Assembly (NCBI GenBank): GCA_030444405.1
Contig: JARFPM010000001.1
Location: forward strand, 1-64,000
Source: Nitrospira sp.
Lineage (GTDB): Bacteria; Nitrospirota; Nitrospiria; Nitrospirales; Nitrospiraceae
DNA: 64,000 nt
Direction: 5' to 3'
Below, in pieces: positions 47,622 through 57,300 of the stretch. Numbering within the stretch: the stretch's first letter is position 1; every line of letters starts with the position of its first letter. The notes below the pieces were generated by a model. That model did not search any database and had not been told where the DNA came from. It was given only the letters and a program-made list of their open reading frames with translations. The translations under genes and the position numbers were made by a program.

Positions 47622-48694
47622 CTAGGTCTCCATCCTGCTGACGCCAATGTCTCACGGACGTGAAATAAGAAATTCTCATCGCGTGAATCGTTCAACAACG
47701 GAATCAGGAACGGAATGACCTTCGAGCCGAATTTGGCCAACGATGCAGCCGCCTCCGCCCTTGTAAATGTCGGCTCCAACGATGCGACGAGCGAAGGGAT
47801 TGCCCTCTCATCGCCGATTGCGCCGAGCGCTCGTGCCGCCGCGCCTTGGGTCATGACTTCTTCATTCCACCGATCCCCGCAGCCGGCCACTGTCCTTGTC
47901 GCTTGCGGAGGGCTGGCTCCTACAAGGACGTCGATCAGCACCGGAACCGCGCGAGCATCACCGATGCGGCCAAGCGCTTCGACCCCCAATGTCCGCAATC
48001 CCGGCTTCTGCATCGCCGTGACTAGATATTCCACCGCTTGCGCATCGCCGATCTCACCGAGCGCTCGCACGGCATCTTCGCGAACAGCCGAATCTCGATC
48101 GTTGAACAATACCGACAACAGGGGTTCCACAGCCCGTTTCGATTTAGCCTTCCCCAACGATTCAACCGCATGGAGACGAACGAGCCAGTCCTCATGCTGC
48201 AACGCCTTCAAGAGGGATGAAATCGCCGCGTCACCGATGGCGGCCAGAGCGGTAGCCGCTTCCTCACGAACCGCTTTGACCTTGTCTTGAAGCAGTGGAA
48301 TGAGCGGCTCAACCGCGTCTGCGTTCCGTACCCGACCCAACGCCTTGGCCGCGTGCATCCGAACGATCCAGTCGCCGCTGTGCAGCACCTTGATAAGCGG
48401 AGCGAGCACCCGCTCATCAGCAATGGCGGCCAAGATTGCCGACGCTGATTCCTGGACCGAGAGATCCGGTTCAGCGAGGCAGGTTGCCACTGTTTCGACG
48501 GCTGCCGGTCCTATCGAGCGCAACGCTTCGATCGCCGCCTCTCGCACGGAACGATCCTGGTCCCGAAGGAGAGAAACCAGGGGAACCACCGCACGCGGAT
48601 CTTTGAAGGTGCCGAGCAAGCCGGCCGCTTCACCGCGGATGGCCCAATCCTCGTCCCTGAGCGCCGCGATCTGTTCCATCACTACATCGGTCAT
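47594..48694 (-). CDS. HEAT-repeat protein
   Basis: AAGLLGTFKDPRAVVPLVSLLRDQDRSVREAAIEALRSIG, AKALGRVRNADAVEPLIPLLQDKVKAVREEAATALAAIGD. Confidence 0.93.
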   Translation of the reverse strand: MTDVVMEQIAALRDEDWAIRGEAAGLLGTFKDPRAVVPLVSLLRDQDRSVREAAIEALRSIGPAAVETVATCLAEPDLSVQESASAILAAIADERVLAPLIKVLHSGDWIVRMHAAKALGRVRNADAVEPLIPLLQDKVKAVREEAATALAAIGDAAISSLLKALQHEDWLVRLHAVESLGKAKSKRAVEPLLSVLFNDRDSAVREDAVRALGEIGDAQAVEYLVTAMQKPGLRTLGVEALGRIGDARAVPVLIDVLVGASPPQATRTVAGCGDRWNEEVMTQGAAARALGAIGDERAIPSLVASLEPTFTRAEAAASLAKFGSKVIPFLIPLLNDSRDENFLFHVRETLASAGWRPSVASRKFLS

Positions 48695-48795
48695 GCTGTT
48701 ATCCGGATCTTACGAAGGCTTGTAGCCTACGTAGAAACAAAACTCGTTGTAGTCATCGAAGAATAATGGATTTGCGCATGCGCGTCGGGGCGCGA

Positions 48796-50151
48796 TCACG
48801 CGATGTCGCCGGACGGGCCGAAGCGCCCGGTTTGCCCTAACGGCCGATCGACGCGCAGATTGTCGGCCTGGCTTGAGCTGATTTCCACCACTTCATCAGG
48901 GGGCGTCCATCCAAGCTTTTCCAACGTATCGAGGGAAATTTGTTTCAAGGCGTCTTTTGCCGTGAGCCGAACGGACGCATAAGAAAGCACGCGTTCTATT
49001 TCAGTCTCGACCTCCGACGCTTTGGGGTCATAGAGGAAAGCAATCAACGGTTCGATGGCCGCGTCCCCGATCACAGCCAGAGCCGCTGCGGCTTTTTCCC
49101 GCAAGACCCCGTCTTTCAGCAACATGATCAAATCCGGAATCACACGAGGATCGCGAAACTGACCGAGGGCAGTGGCAGCGGCTTCCTTGATGAACGCATC
49201 TTCGCTGACGATGCACCCGGGTGTTGGCGAGCCTTCTTGCTTGATTCCTTTACCCTTCAAGGCGTCCAACACGGCCGGGAGGGCGCGTGAATCGCCGATC
49301 ATGCCGAGTGAGGCGATGGCATGGCGCTTCACTGCTCCGTCTTTCATGGCTTCTACCAGCGCATCGATCGTCCGAGGGTCACCGATCATGCCTAACGCGA
49401 TGGTCGCGTCTTCGCGAACGGCTCTGTCAGGGTCCTTCAAGGCGGCGATCAAGGCATCCACGACCTTTGCGTCCCGTACCCAAGACCTGCCGATTTGATA
49501 GTCGGTGGTCATCCCACCCAAGGCACGAGCGGCATGACATCGAACCACAAAGTCTTTGTCCTTGAGACTTTCGATCAACGGATCGACCGAGGGATGTCCG
49601 ATGTAGATCAGCGCCGTTCCGGCCGTCTCGCGCACGATTTTAGAAGAATCCTGAAACAGCTTGATCAGGGCCGGAATGGCTTTCGGGTCGGCGATTCTGC
49701 CCAAGGCCTCCGCCGCTGCGCTCTTGACGGCTCCGTCCCGGTCGCGACAGGCGCCGACCAGCGCGTCGACGGCTCTTGAATCCTTGATCTTGCCGGCCGC
49801 CTTGGCGGCGTGTTCGCGTACGCGCCAACGCTCGTCTTTCAGGGCGGTCACCAGGCGATCGAGCACGAGCGGGCCCATTTTCCCCGCGGCCTCGACCGCC
49901 TGATCGCGAACTTCCATGATGGAATCGTTGAAGAGGCCGATCAGGGCTTCGATCGCCTTCGGCCCGCCGATTTTCGCGACGCCGCAGCCGGCATGGGCCC
50001 GCACGGACCAGAAGTCATCGTTGCAGGCTTCGATCAGCGCGTCCAGGGTAGTTGGATCACCCATGTCGGCGAGCATCCTTGCCGCTTCCTCACGAGTGTC
50101 ATCGTCCACATCTTCAAGCGCTTCTAAAAGATCTTCGAGTACGTCAGCCAT
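48796..50151 (-). CDS. HEAT-repeat protein (longest of the five)
   Basis: MADVLEDLLEALEDVDDDTREEAARMLADMGDPTTLDALIEACNDDFWSVRAHAGCGVAKIGG... many HEAT units; start set at 50151, 8-nt overlap with upstream gene. Confidence 0.93.
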   Translation of the reverse strand: MADVLEDLLEALEDVDDDTREEAARMLADMGDPTTLDALIEACNDDFWSVRAHAGCGVAKIGGPKAIEALIGLFNDSIMEVRDQAVEAAGKMGPLVLDRLVTALKDERWRVREHAAKAAGKIKDSRAVDALVGACRDRDGAVKSAAAEALGRIADPKAIPALIKLFQDSSKIVRETAGTALIYIGHPSVDPLIESLKDKDFVVRCHAARALGGMTTDYQIGRSWVRDAKVVDALIAALKDPDRAVREDATIALGMIGDPRTIDALVEAMKDGAVKRHAIASLGMIGDSRALPAVLDALKGKGIKQEGSPTPGCIVSEDAFIKEAAATALGQFRDPRVIPDLIMLLKDGVLREKAAAALAVIGDAAIEPLIAFLYDPKASEVETEIERVLSYASVRLTAKDALKQISLDTLEKLGWTPPDEVVEISSSQADNLRVDRPLGQTGRFGPSGDIA

Positions 50152-50614
50152 TGTTCGGTTTCTGCTCGTAATAGGCATCGGGTTGCCCGCCATATGGATA
50201 CATGCGTTTGCACAACACCACCAAGGTCTGTGTCCCGCGGCCTTCGACGCATTGATCCAAGGATTTTGAAAAGTCGAGCGTGCCGTTGAGATTCACCGTA
50301 AAGGGAAAATCGAAGGTAAAGCTGATGAATTTGTATTTGCCCGGTTTCAACCGTAGTTCCCGAAGCTCGGATGTCTTGGGCGCATCGAGAGACTCGGGGT
50401 CGGAATTCCAGATCGAGGGTGTCACACCTGGTACTTGCCACCAAGAAGCGGGGACCAGCTTCGTCGCGTCGATGGTAATCCCGTGTTCCCTGAGATGAGC
50501 GGCCGGCGGATCTCCCGCGAATCCTTTCTCGAGGCCGGCCATAGCCACCAGGCTGGTCAGCGCGCAACCAAATATCAGGAGTGACCAACGTCGTATGGGG
50601 TCAGCGTAGCGCAT
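50144..50614 (-). CDS. small secreted hypothetical protein
   Basis: Hydrophobic N-terminus LLIFGCALTSLVAMAG; GKYKFISFTFDFPFTVNLNGTLDFSKSLDQCVEGRGTQTL; coupled to HEAT gene. Confidence 0.75.
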   Translation of the reverse strand: MRYADPIRRWSLLIFGCALTSLVAMAGLEKGFAGDPPAAHLREHGITIDATKLVPASWWQVPGVTPSIWNSDPESLDAPKTSELRELRLKPGKYKFISFTFDFPFTVNLNGTLDFSKSLDQCVEGRGTQTLVVLCKRMYPYGGQPDAYYEQKPNNG

Positions 50615-50620
50615 GGATGA

Positions 50621-51643
50621 CTAGTGTTTCTTAAGGGGCCGTGCGGTGGGAGTGGTGGCCGCCGTAGTCTGGAAGATTTCTTCCACCGCCTTACTCTCCC
50701 ATTCCGTATGAGTCTCCAGCCCCAGGATTCTCATCACGGTGGCTCCGGTATCGATGATTGACACCGGCTGACGAATGAGTTGGCCATGTTTTATTCCGGA
50801 TCCCGAGACGATCCAGGGAACGACCGGTGAATCAGTCGTGGGGGCCTCGGCGCCGGGATCTGTCCCTTTTTCGCTGAGGGCGGTGACGACGACGGCGGTG
50901 CGGTCTAAGAGCGAGTACTCCTTGAAGAGGTCCAGAACCGACTTCATGGCGCCATCGACCGTTTGTAACGCCTCGCGATACTCTTTAGAGTTCCAGCCGT
51001 GGGTCACTCCGGCCCTCCCGGCTTCCGGAAGGTGAACCACCAGCAGATGAGGCAAGGAGAGAATCGCGTGCCCATACCCGTGTCCGCTGGTCGCCTTTTG
51101 AAGATACTGCTGGATGTAGGCGACGAGTTTCTGAGAACCGCACTCGGGCCGCAAGGCCCCGCAGAGTTGATAGTCGGTATAGGGTTCGGGTTTGGCGAGC
51201 TGATACAGGGACTCGTCCATATAAAAGATGGCACTGTCGCGGCCCCCACTTAAATCCAGGTAATCGAATAGGCTGGGATGGCGAGGGTAACCTCGGCTGA
51301 ATTCGAAGAAATTCCAGGTAATCCCATGTTTCTCCACCGGCATGCCGGTCACCAGCGACGCCATTGTGGGCAATCGCAGGGCCGGCTTGACCCCGCTCGC
51401 GGACCAGGTTACCGACCCTTCCTTGACGAGTTTGCTTAGAGCCGGCATCGTGCCTCCCTTGAGCGACTCTTGACCGAATCCCTCCAGGACAAAGAGGATG
51501 ACATGTTCCGTCCCAGATCGGGAGGAAGCAGTTTCCTTCCCAAGCGGGGAGGCTGCATCGACAGAGGCGTGGACCCCGGTTTCAAGCAAGATGGTCAGGA
51601 GACCGACAAGGATCGACTGAAGGGGGCGTGAGGGATGTATCAT
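50621..51643 (-). CDS. alkaline-phosphatase-superfamily / phosphodiesterase-like protein
   Basis: HVILFVLEGFGQESLKGGTMPALSKLVKEGS...LPTMASLVTGMPVEKHGITWN; VVVTALSEKGTD; metal-site Asp replaced by Glu (LEGFG). Confidence 0.8.
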   Translation of the reverse strand: MIHPSRPLQSILVGLLTILLETGVHASVDAASPLGKETASSRSGTEHVILFVLEGFGQESLKGGTMPALSKLVKEGSVTWSASGVKPALRLPTMASLVTGMPVEKHGITWNFFEFSRGYPRHPSLFDYLDLSGGRDSAIFYMDESLYQLAKPEPYTDYQLCGALRPECGSQKLVAYIQQYLQKATSGHGYGHAILSLPHLLVVHLPEAGRAGVTHGWNSKEYREALQTVDGAMKSVLDLFKEYSLLDRTAVVVTALSEKGTDPGAEAPTTDSPVVPWIVSGSGIKHGQLIRQPVSIIDTGATVMRILGLETHTEWESKAVEEIFQTTAATTPTARPLKKH

Positions 51644-51817
51644 AACGAAGTATCACCCGCATGTATCCTGAAGTAAGAGTGGTACCCTAACATGCAAATT
51701 TTCCGGAAGGCAAGGTGGGGGAGGCTCCTGACGATTGCTGGCGGAACCGCCTTTCGGGTGCTATGCTCAAACGGCTGGCCGTTTCCATCCCCGCTTAGGG
51801 ATGAGAAGAGGTAGGCG

Positions 51818-52729
51818 ATGTCCGGTCAATTATTCCATCAACTGCCTCTTCCCCTGTTCCTGCTGTCTTATAGATCCTATCGACTAATTGGCATTTTTCT
51901 CGCTCTCGCGGCGTTCATAGCCGCTCCTGTGCTCGCTGAAATCAGGGTCGTCAATGCCCAAGGCGAGCATCGCATGGGGAACCGCGACACCAGGGAAGAC
52001 GCGATCAGACTTGCTACCGAGGCAGCCAAACGGAACGCACTCGAACAGGTTGCCACCTATCTCGAGAGCGTTACGGTCGTTCATGATATGGATGTCACCA
52101 AAGACGAAATTCGGACCTATACGGCCGGGTTGGTGCTGGTGCTCAATCAACAGATATCCACGACTCTCGACGGCGATGTCGTGGTCGTCAAAGTGGATCT
52201 TCTCGCACGGATGGATACGGACGAAGTAGCACGGGCGATCGCAGCGCTTCGCGAAAACGAAGATGCCCGTGTCCAGCTGGTTGCGCTGAGACAAGAAAAT
52301 GAACAGTTGCAAGAGGAACTCAATGCCGTTAATCAGACCCTGGGCAATGCGTCAACACCGGATCAGGTCCAGCAGGCAGCGCAAAAGCGGAAGGAAATCC
52401 TCAATCGAGTACAATCGAACGCGATGGTGTCGCAAGCCTGGACGAATTGGGTGCTTGTCTCACCGATCGGAGCTCCTCAAGGTCTACTGAATAGCGCCAG
52501 CGGTCTCTATCCGGCCAATCCGCATATCGCAATCGCGCAGCAGATTATCACCTACAGGCAGCCACCGACTCCTGGACAGCCCCCTATGCCAGGCAGCACG
52601 AAGCCTCGCATGCCGAGTCATGAGCTGGTTCCACCTCCCGGAGTATCGGGTGCGCCTCGTACGTTAAACGAAGTCATTCATAGTACTCCTCGGCGGCAGC
52701 AGTTTGGGGTGCCAGGAGGAAGTCGTTGA
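51818..52729 (+). CDS. envelope protein, LPP20/FlgT-N-like domain
   Basis: Signal-like N-terminus ...APVLAEIRVVNAQGEHRMGNRDTREDAIRLATEAAKRNALEQVATYLES; coiled coil; Pro-rich C-terminus. Confidence 0.75.
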   Translation: MSGQLFHQLPLPLFLLSYRSYRLIGIFLALAAFIAAPVLAEIRVVNAQGEHRMGNRDTREDAIRLATEAAKRNALEQVATYLESVTVVHDMDVTKDEIRTYTAGLVLVLNQQISTTLDGDVVVVKVDLLARMDTDEVARAIAALRENEDARVQLVALRQENEQLQEELNAVNQTLGNASTPDQVQQAAQKRKEILNRVQSNAMVSQAWTNWVLVSPIGAPQGLLNSASGLYPANPHIAIAQQIITYRQPPTPGQPPMPGSTKPRMPSHELVPPPGVSGAPRTLNEVIHSTPRRQQFGVPGGSR

Positions 52730-52744
52730 GGTTGGTGAAGGAAA

Positions 52745-53206
52745 GTGTTGGCAAACACTATTGAAATGGTCGCCGTTCTTGTAGGCCTTTGGCTCGGCGG
52801 GGGAGTGTTTATCACCGCCGTACAAGCAGCTGAAGTTGGCCATAGCGCCTATTCTTCAGACCAATATTGGATCGGCAAGGGCCAGGGCGATCTCACCAAA
52901 GGCAAGGTCGTCTGCCAGCGTGTGTCGGAGCTTGCGGCGCGGACCGATTTGGCTAAGCAGATCCGTGTGTTGGTCAAGGAACGCATGATCGATCGTGTCC
53001 GTGAACGGTCGGGGCGAGAGAGCGAGCAGGACATCGAACTGACTCGTGAAGAGATTGTTCAGGAATACCTACAGGACGTGAAGATCCTTGATCACCGGAT
53101 CGACGAAGAGAATAAGATTTGTACGGCTACCGCGGTAATGCCGAAGAATCGCGTTGAGGTGAAGCCCGCCACAGATCAGGAACCCAGCCCAGCCGTTATC
53201 CCGTAA
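52745..53206 (+). CDS. secreted LPP20-like hypothetical protein
   Basis: Signal-like N-terminus; YWIGKGQGDLTKGKVVCQRVSELAARTDLAKQIRVLVKERMIDRVRE; TTG start at 52745. Confidence 0.65.
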   Translation: MLANTIEMVAVLVGLWLGGGVFITAVQAAEVGHSAYSSDQYWIGKGQGDLTKGKVVCQRVSELAARTDLAKQIRVLVKERMIDRVRERSGRESEQDIELTREEIVQEYLQDVKILDHRIDEENKICTATAVMPKNRVEVKPATDQEPSPAVIP

Positions 53207-53260
53207 CAGGCCAGCCAGTCGTCTTGCAGCTTCGAACCCATATCGGATATGTAGTCCTGC

Positions 53261-54529
53261 ATGCCGGTCGAGAATAATTTCCAGCACGACGAGCTGTCAC
53301 GGAAGAACCCCGGTGAGCGATTGCGGGTTGCCGACCTGGCGGATGTCGTACCTCCGGATTCGCCGGTTTGGGCAGAGACCATGGGCAAGTATGGGACAGC
53401 CCTGTCTCAGGCCGGTGTCGCGAGCGTGGTCTTTCTCCATGGCTCGCTCCATGGGACCGACCTCTTCGGTATGCAACGTTTGGACGAGGTGGGCGGACTC
53501 AAACGGGGGTATTCACGGGGCGTGTCGGGACTCGATGCCTTGCTCGCTGCCATGCGGGAGGAGAGCAACGGGATTCCGTTGCTGCCGGGTGGGGGAAAAC
53601 CGCCACTCCAAGACGATGATGCGACGAAAACCCTTCTGGATGAGCAGATCGGGGATGCGGGTAACTTTACCAATGCCGATGTCGAATCGATCAAGAAGGC
53701 TATCAATAAGAATCTGACTCGGACGATCTCCTGCATCAGGCTGCTCTGGTCATCCGAGCATCACCATCTTGGCCGAGCATGCGCCGCCGTTCGGTTACTC
53801 GATGAACTGCATAAGCTTTGCAAGCAGCAAAACTTGGGAACGGGGCACCGAGTTCTTATAGAGGCTCATGGACAAGCCGGGCTGGTTCTGGCACTTGTGT
53901 CGAATCTGCTCTGTTCGAGCCCGATCACGGGTCGACGAAGGTTCCTCGATATTCTCACCGACTATGCCGACCAGACAAATCAGGCCCAACTCGCCGCGAC
54001 GATCAAGCAAATTGAACCCTTGCTGGCGGCAGGATCACTCCTCAATGGAGTGTCCATCGATATCGTCACCTTCGGCACGCCGGTTCGCTATGGGTGGGAT
54101 CCGTCCGGTATCGGGAAGCTGCTGCACGTCGTGAACCACCGGAACTTGCGGACGGATGGAAAGAGCTGGTTGGCGAAGATGGAGCTGCCTCAAATTACCA
54201 TGGAGATGCCGATTGGTTGGGGCGGAGACTATGTTCAGGAACTGGCGGTCGCAGGCAGTGATGCCGTCCCTCCGACTGAACCGGCCAAGGCGGCGAATAA
54301 AAGGGTTTGGGAGATGGTCGAGCCGTATGATGGATTCGAACGGTGGCTGGAATGTGCCAGACGAGCCGTGCGTTTTCCCAGCGAAGGACGCTGTCTGCTC
54401 GTCGATTACAAGGACAGCACCGGCTCGACGAACCCAGGCGACCATTACTATGGCCACGCGGTCTACACGCGCCATCACGTCCAGTTGTTCAATACGGCGC
54501 AGATTGTCCACGCTTTCTACGAGGCCTAA
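53261..54529 (+). CDS. alpha/beta-hydrolase-like protein, nucleophile elbow apparently degenerate
   Basis: ASVVFLHGSLHGTDLFG oxyanion-like strand; EAHGQAGLVLALVSNLL at the expected G-x-S-x-G position; VDIVTFGTPVRYGW; DHYYGHAVYTRHHV. Confidence 0.65.
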   Translation: MPVENNFQHDELSRKNPGERLRVADLADVVPPDSPVWAETMGKYGTALSQAGVASVVFLHGSLHGTDLFGMQRLDEVGGLKRGYSRGVSGLDALLAAMREESNGIPLLPGGGKPPLQDDDATKTLLDEQIGDAGNFTNADVESIKKAINKNLTRTISCIRLLWSSEHHHLGRACAAVRLLDELHKLCKQQNLGTGHRVLIEAHGQAGLVLALVSNLLCSSPITGRRRFLDILTDYADQTNQAQLAATIKQIEPLLAAGSLLNGVSIDIVTFGTPVRYGWDPSGIGKLLHVVNHRNLRTDGKSWLAKMELPQITMEMPIGWGGDYVQELAVAGSDAVPPTEPAKAANKRVWEMVEPYDGFERWLECARRAVRFPSEGRCLLVDYKDSTGSTNPGDHYYGHAVYTRHHVQLFNTAQIVHAFYEA

Positions 54530-56928
54530 ACGTCCTTTGCGGCGTCTGCAGCTTCCATAGGCTCACTCCCGTTTCCGGCCGGCCCGTACTCCGAGTCCGG
54601 ATTGAAGGCCGCCGGCAGCACCTCTTCAATCCGTTCAGCCAGGATGAAGGTCAGTTCATCGCGCACTTCTTGTGGGACATCCTTGAGATCTTTCTCGTTG
54701 GCCTTCGGCAGGATGATGCGCTTGATTCCTGCACGATGCGCCGCCAGCATTTTTTCCTTAATACCTCCTACCGGCAAGACAAGTCCGCTCAGGCTCATTT
54801 CCCCTGTCATAGCCGTGTCGCTACGCACGGCTCTGCCCTCGTAAGCGGAAGCCAACGCGGTGGCCATGGTGATACCGGCCGATGGACCATCCTTTGGAAT
54901 GGCCCCGGAGGGCACGTGGATATGGACTCCGTTCCGCTTAAAACGCGAGATGTCCAAGCCCATGCTCTCGGCATGGGACCACAGATAGCTCCTGGCCGCG
55001 CGAGCAGACTCCTGCATGACGTCGCCTAGTTGCCCTGTGAGGGTCATCTCATGACCTCCAGGGAGCAAGGTGGTTTCAATATAGAGCACATCGCCACCGG
55101 TCGGGGTCCAGGCGAGGCCGGTGGCGACACCTGGAGGCAGACTCTTCCGAGCCTCTTCCGGCATAAACCGTTCGGAGCCCAGCCACTCACCGAGGACATC
55201 CGCCTGAATATCGACGGGCAGCCGCTCCTGGCCTTCCAGAAGATCAGCGAATGTGAGGGCCACTTTTCTCGTCAACCGTCCCAGCATCTGCTCGAGTTGG
55301 CGCACGCCGGCTTCTCTCGTGTAGCGCGAAATGACGAGATTCAACACCTCGTCTGTGAGCACAGCTTGGTTTGCCTCGATGCCTGCCTCCTTGAGCCGTC
55401 TCGGCCAGAGATAGCGTCGGGCGATTTCAGCTTTCTCTCGCTCGCTATAGCCTTGAAGGCGAATGACTTCCATCCGATCCAACAAGGGTTGGCTGATGGT
55501 ATCGAGGGTATTGGCAGTGGTGATAAAGAAGACCTTCGACAAATCGAACGGGAGGTCCAAATAATGATCACGGAATGTGTGATTCTGTGCGGGATCCAGA
55601 ATTTCTAAGAGGGCCGAAGCCGGATCGCCTCGAAAATCGCGCCCCATCTTGTCGACTTCATCGAGCATCAAGACTGGATTGTTGACTCCTGCCCGGCGGA
55701 TGGCCTGAATAATGCGACCCGGGAGTGCCCCAACGTATGTACGGCGATGGCCGCGCAGTTCTGCTTCGTCATGGACGCCGCCCAAGCTGAATCGTTCGAA
55801 CGTCCGACCCATTGCCCTCGCAATCGACTGTCCCAGACTTGTCTTGCCGACGCCGGGAGGACCGACGAGGCAGAGAATCGGGGCCTTCGCCGTCGGGTTG
55901 AGCTTCAAGACCGCTAGGTGTTCGACGATACGTTCTTTCACTTCCTTGATCCCGTAGTGGTCTTCCTCCAACACCTGTCGGACCCTTGAAAGGTTGAGAT
56001 GTTCTTCGGATGCCTTGGTCCAAGGCAGTTCGAGAACCAGTTCAAGGTAAGTCCGAAGGACTTGATGGTCTGGTGACGTGGGCGGTACTTTGGCCAACCG
56101 CGTGACTTCACGCTCGACCTCTTTGCGAATATGGTCGGGCAGGTCGGCTTCAGCGATCAGTCGCTTGAGACGAGCCACCTCGTTCTCGTCGTCCGCACCT
56201 TCGCCCAGCTCTTCCTGGATGGCTTTTAGTTGTTCGCGCAAGATGTACTCGCGTTGATTCTTGCCGATTTTTGTCTGCGCATCCTTGGCGATCTTTTCCC
56301 GCAACTGGAGTATTTGGATTTCCTTAGACAGCGCGGCGTAGAGGCTGCGAAGGAGGTCCAGCGTCGAAGAACACTCGAGTAATCGCTGCTCTTCGACCAC
56401 ATTGAGATTGACGAGGGAGGCGATACGATAGGCCAGCGCCACAGAATCATCCTCATCGCTCAGCACCGCGCCGACTTCTTGGATGCCGGGAGCTTGAATC
56501 AGTCTTGGTAAGTCGGACACAAGTTCTTGAATGGCTCGGTGAAGGGCTTGGACTTCCGGTCCATCGTCCGTCGGACGCCCTAAAGAACGGATACGCACGA
56601 TGGGGTAGGGAGTGGACTGTTCTTCTTTCATGAGGACGACGCGATCCAGCCCTTGAACCAGCGCGTGAATCGTTCCCTCGGACGACTGACCGATTTGCTT
56701 GACGATCGCCTTCGTGCCGATGGAATACAAATCGGCGAGTGCCGGTTCTTCGGTCTGGGGATCTCGCTGCGCTACCACGACGATCGTCTTCTCTTCAGTC
56801 TTCATTGCAGCATTGACGGCAGCTATTGACCGCTCCCGCCCGACCGTCAGCGGCATCATCACCCCTGGGAACAATACCGTCCGTTTGACGGGGAGTATCG
56901 GTAATGTCGACACCACATTATTTTCCAT
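54526..56928 (-). CDS. lon: endopeptidase La (Lon protease)
   Basis: LPVKRTVLFPGVMMPLTVGRERSI; GPPGVGKTSLGQSIARAMGRTF; DEVDKMGRDFRGDPASALLEILDPAQNHTFRDHYLD; IPKDGPSAGITMATAL Ser/Lys dyad; start at 56928 with GGAGGGG upstream. Confidence 0.97.
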   Translation of the reverse strand: MENNVVSTLPILPVKRTVLFPGVMMPLTVGRERSIAAVNAAMKTEEKTIVVVAQRDPQTEEPALADLYSIGTKAIVKQIGQSSEGTIHALVQGLDRVVLMKEEQSTPYPIVRIRSLGRPTDDGPEVQALHRAIQELVSDLPRLIQAPGIQEVGAVLSDEDDSVALAYRIASLVNLNVVEEQRLLECSSTLDLLRSLYAALSKEIQILQLREKIAKDAQTKIGKNQREYILREQLKAIQEELGEGADDENEVARLKRLIAEADLPDHIRKEVEREVTRLAKVPPTSPDHQVLRTYLELVLELPWTKASEEHLNLSRVRQVLEEDHYGIKEVKERIVEHLAVLKLNPTAKAPILCLVGPPGVGKTSLGQSIARAMGRTFERFSLGGVHDEAELRGHRRTYVGALPGRIIQAIRRAGVNNPVLMLDEVDKMGRDFRGDPASALLEILDPAQNHTFRDHYLDLPFDLSKVFFITTANTLDTISQPLLDRMEVIRLQGYSEREKAEIARRYLWPRRLKEAGIEANQAVLTDEVLNLVISRYTREAGVRQLEQMLGRLTRKVALTFADLLEGQERLPVDIQADVLGEWLGSERFMPEEARKSLPPGVATGLAWTPTGGDVLYIETTLLPGGHEMTLTGQLGDVMQESARAARSYLWSHAESMGLDISRFKRNGVHIHVPSGAIPKDGPSAGITMATALASAYEGRAVRSDTAMTGEMSLSGLVLPVGGIKEKMLAAHRAGIKRIILPKANEKDLKDVPQEVRDELTFILAERIEEVLPAAFNPDSEYGPAGNGSEPMEAADAAKDV

Positions 56929-57300
56929 GAAAACCCCTCCTTGCTCAGGGTTCAACACATTATAGCAGCCTGATAGGTTTCCCCGCACAGAAGTCAAGGG
57001 GAAGGGACCGAGGATGAGTGGTCACTAACGGACGCAAGAGGAATGGCCCAATAGGCGAATGAGACGCCAGATCACAGTCTTGCCCACTTCATTCAATCTG
57101 CTTGCATGTGGACGCACCACATTGGAGGAGAGCAGGCTGCGGGCTATTTCACGCGGACTTGCGTGCGATAGCTGGTGACTGCCGAGACGTGGATGACGAC
57201 ATCGGTCAGCACGCCATGGGTATGTACGTTTGCGATCGCCGGTATCCGTGTTCTCCACGTGCCGGTGCCCTTGGCAATCTTGGCGTGGGTGAGCCGATCA

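Noticed and set aside
44824-50151. Apparent DNA repeat array, possibly CRISPR-like
   Set aside because: The periodicity comes from protein HEAT repeats of varied DNA sequence; there are no identical short repeats with uniform spacers.
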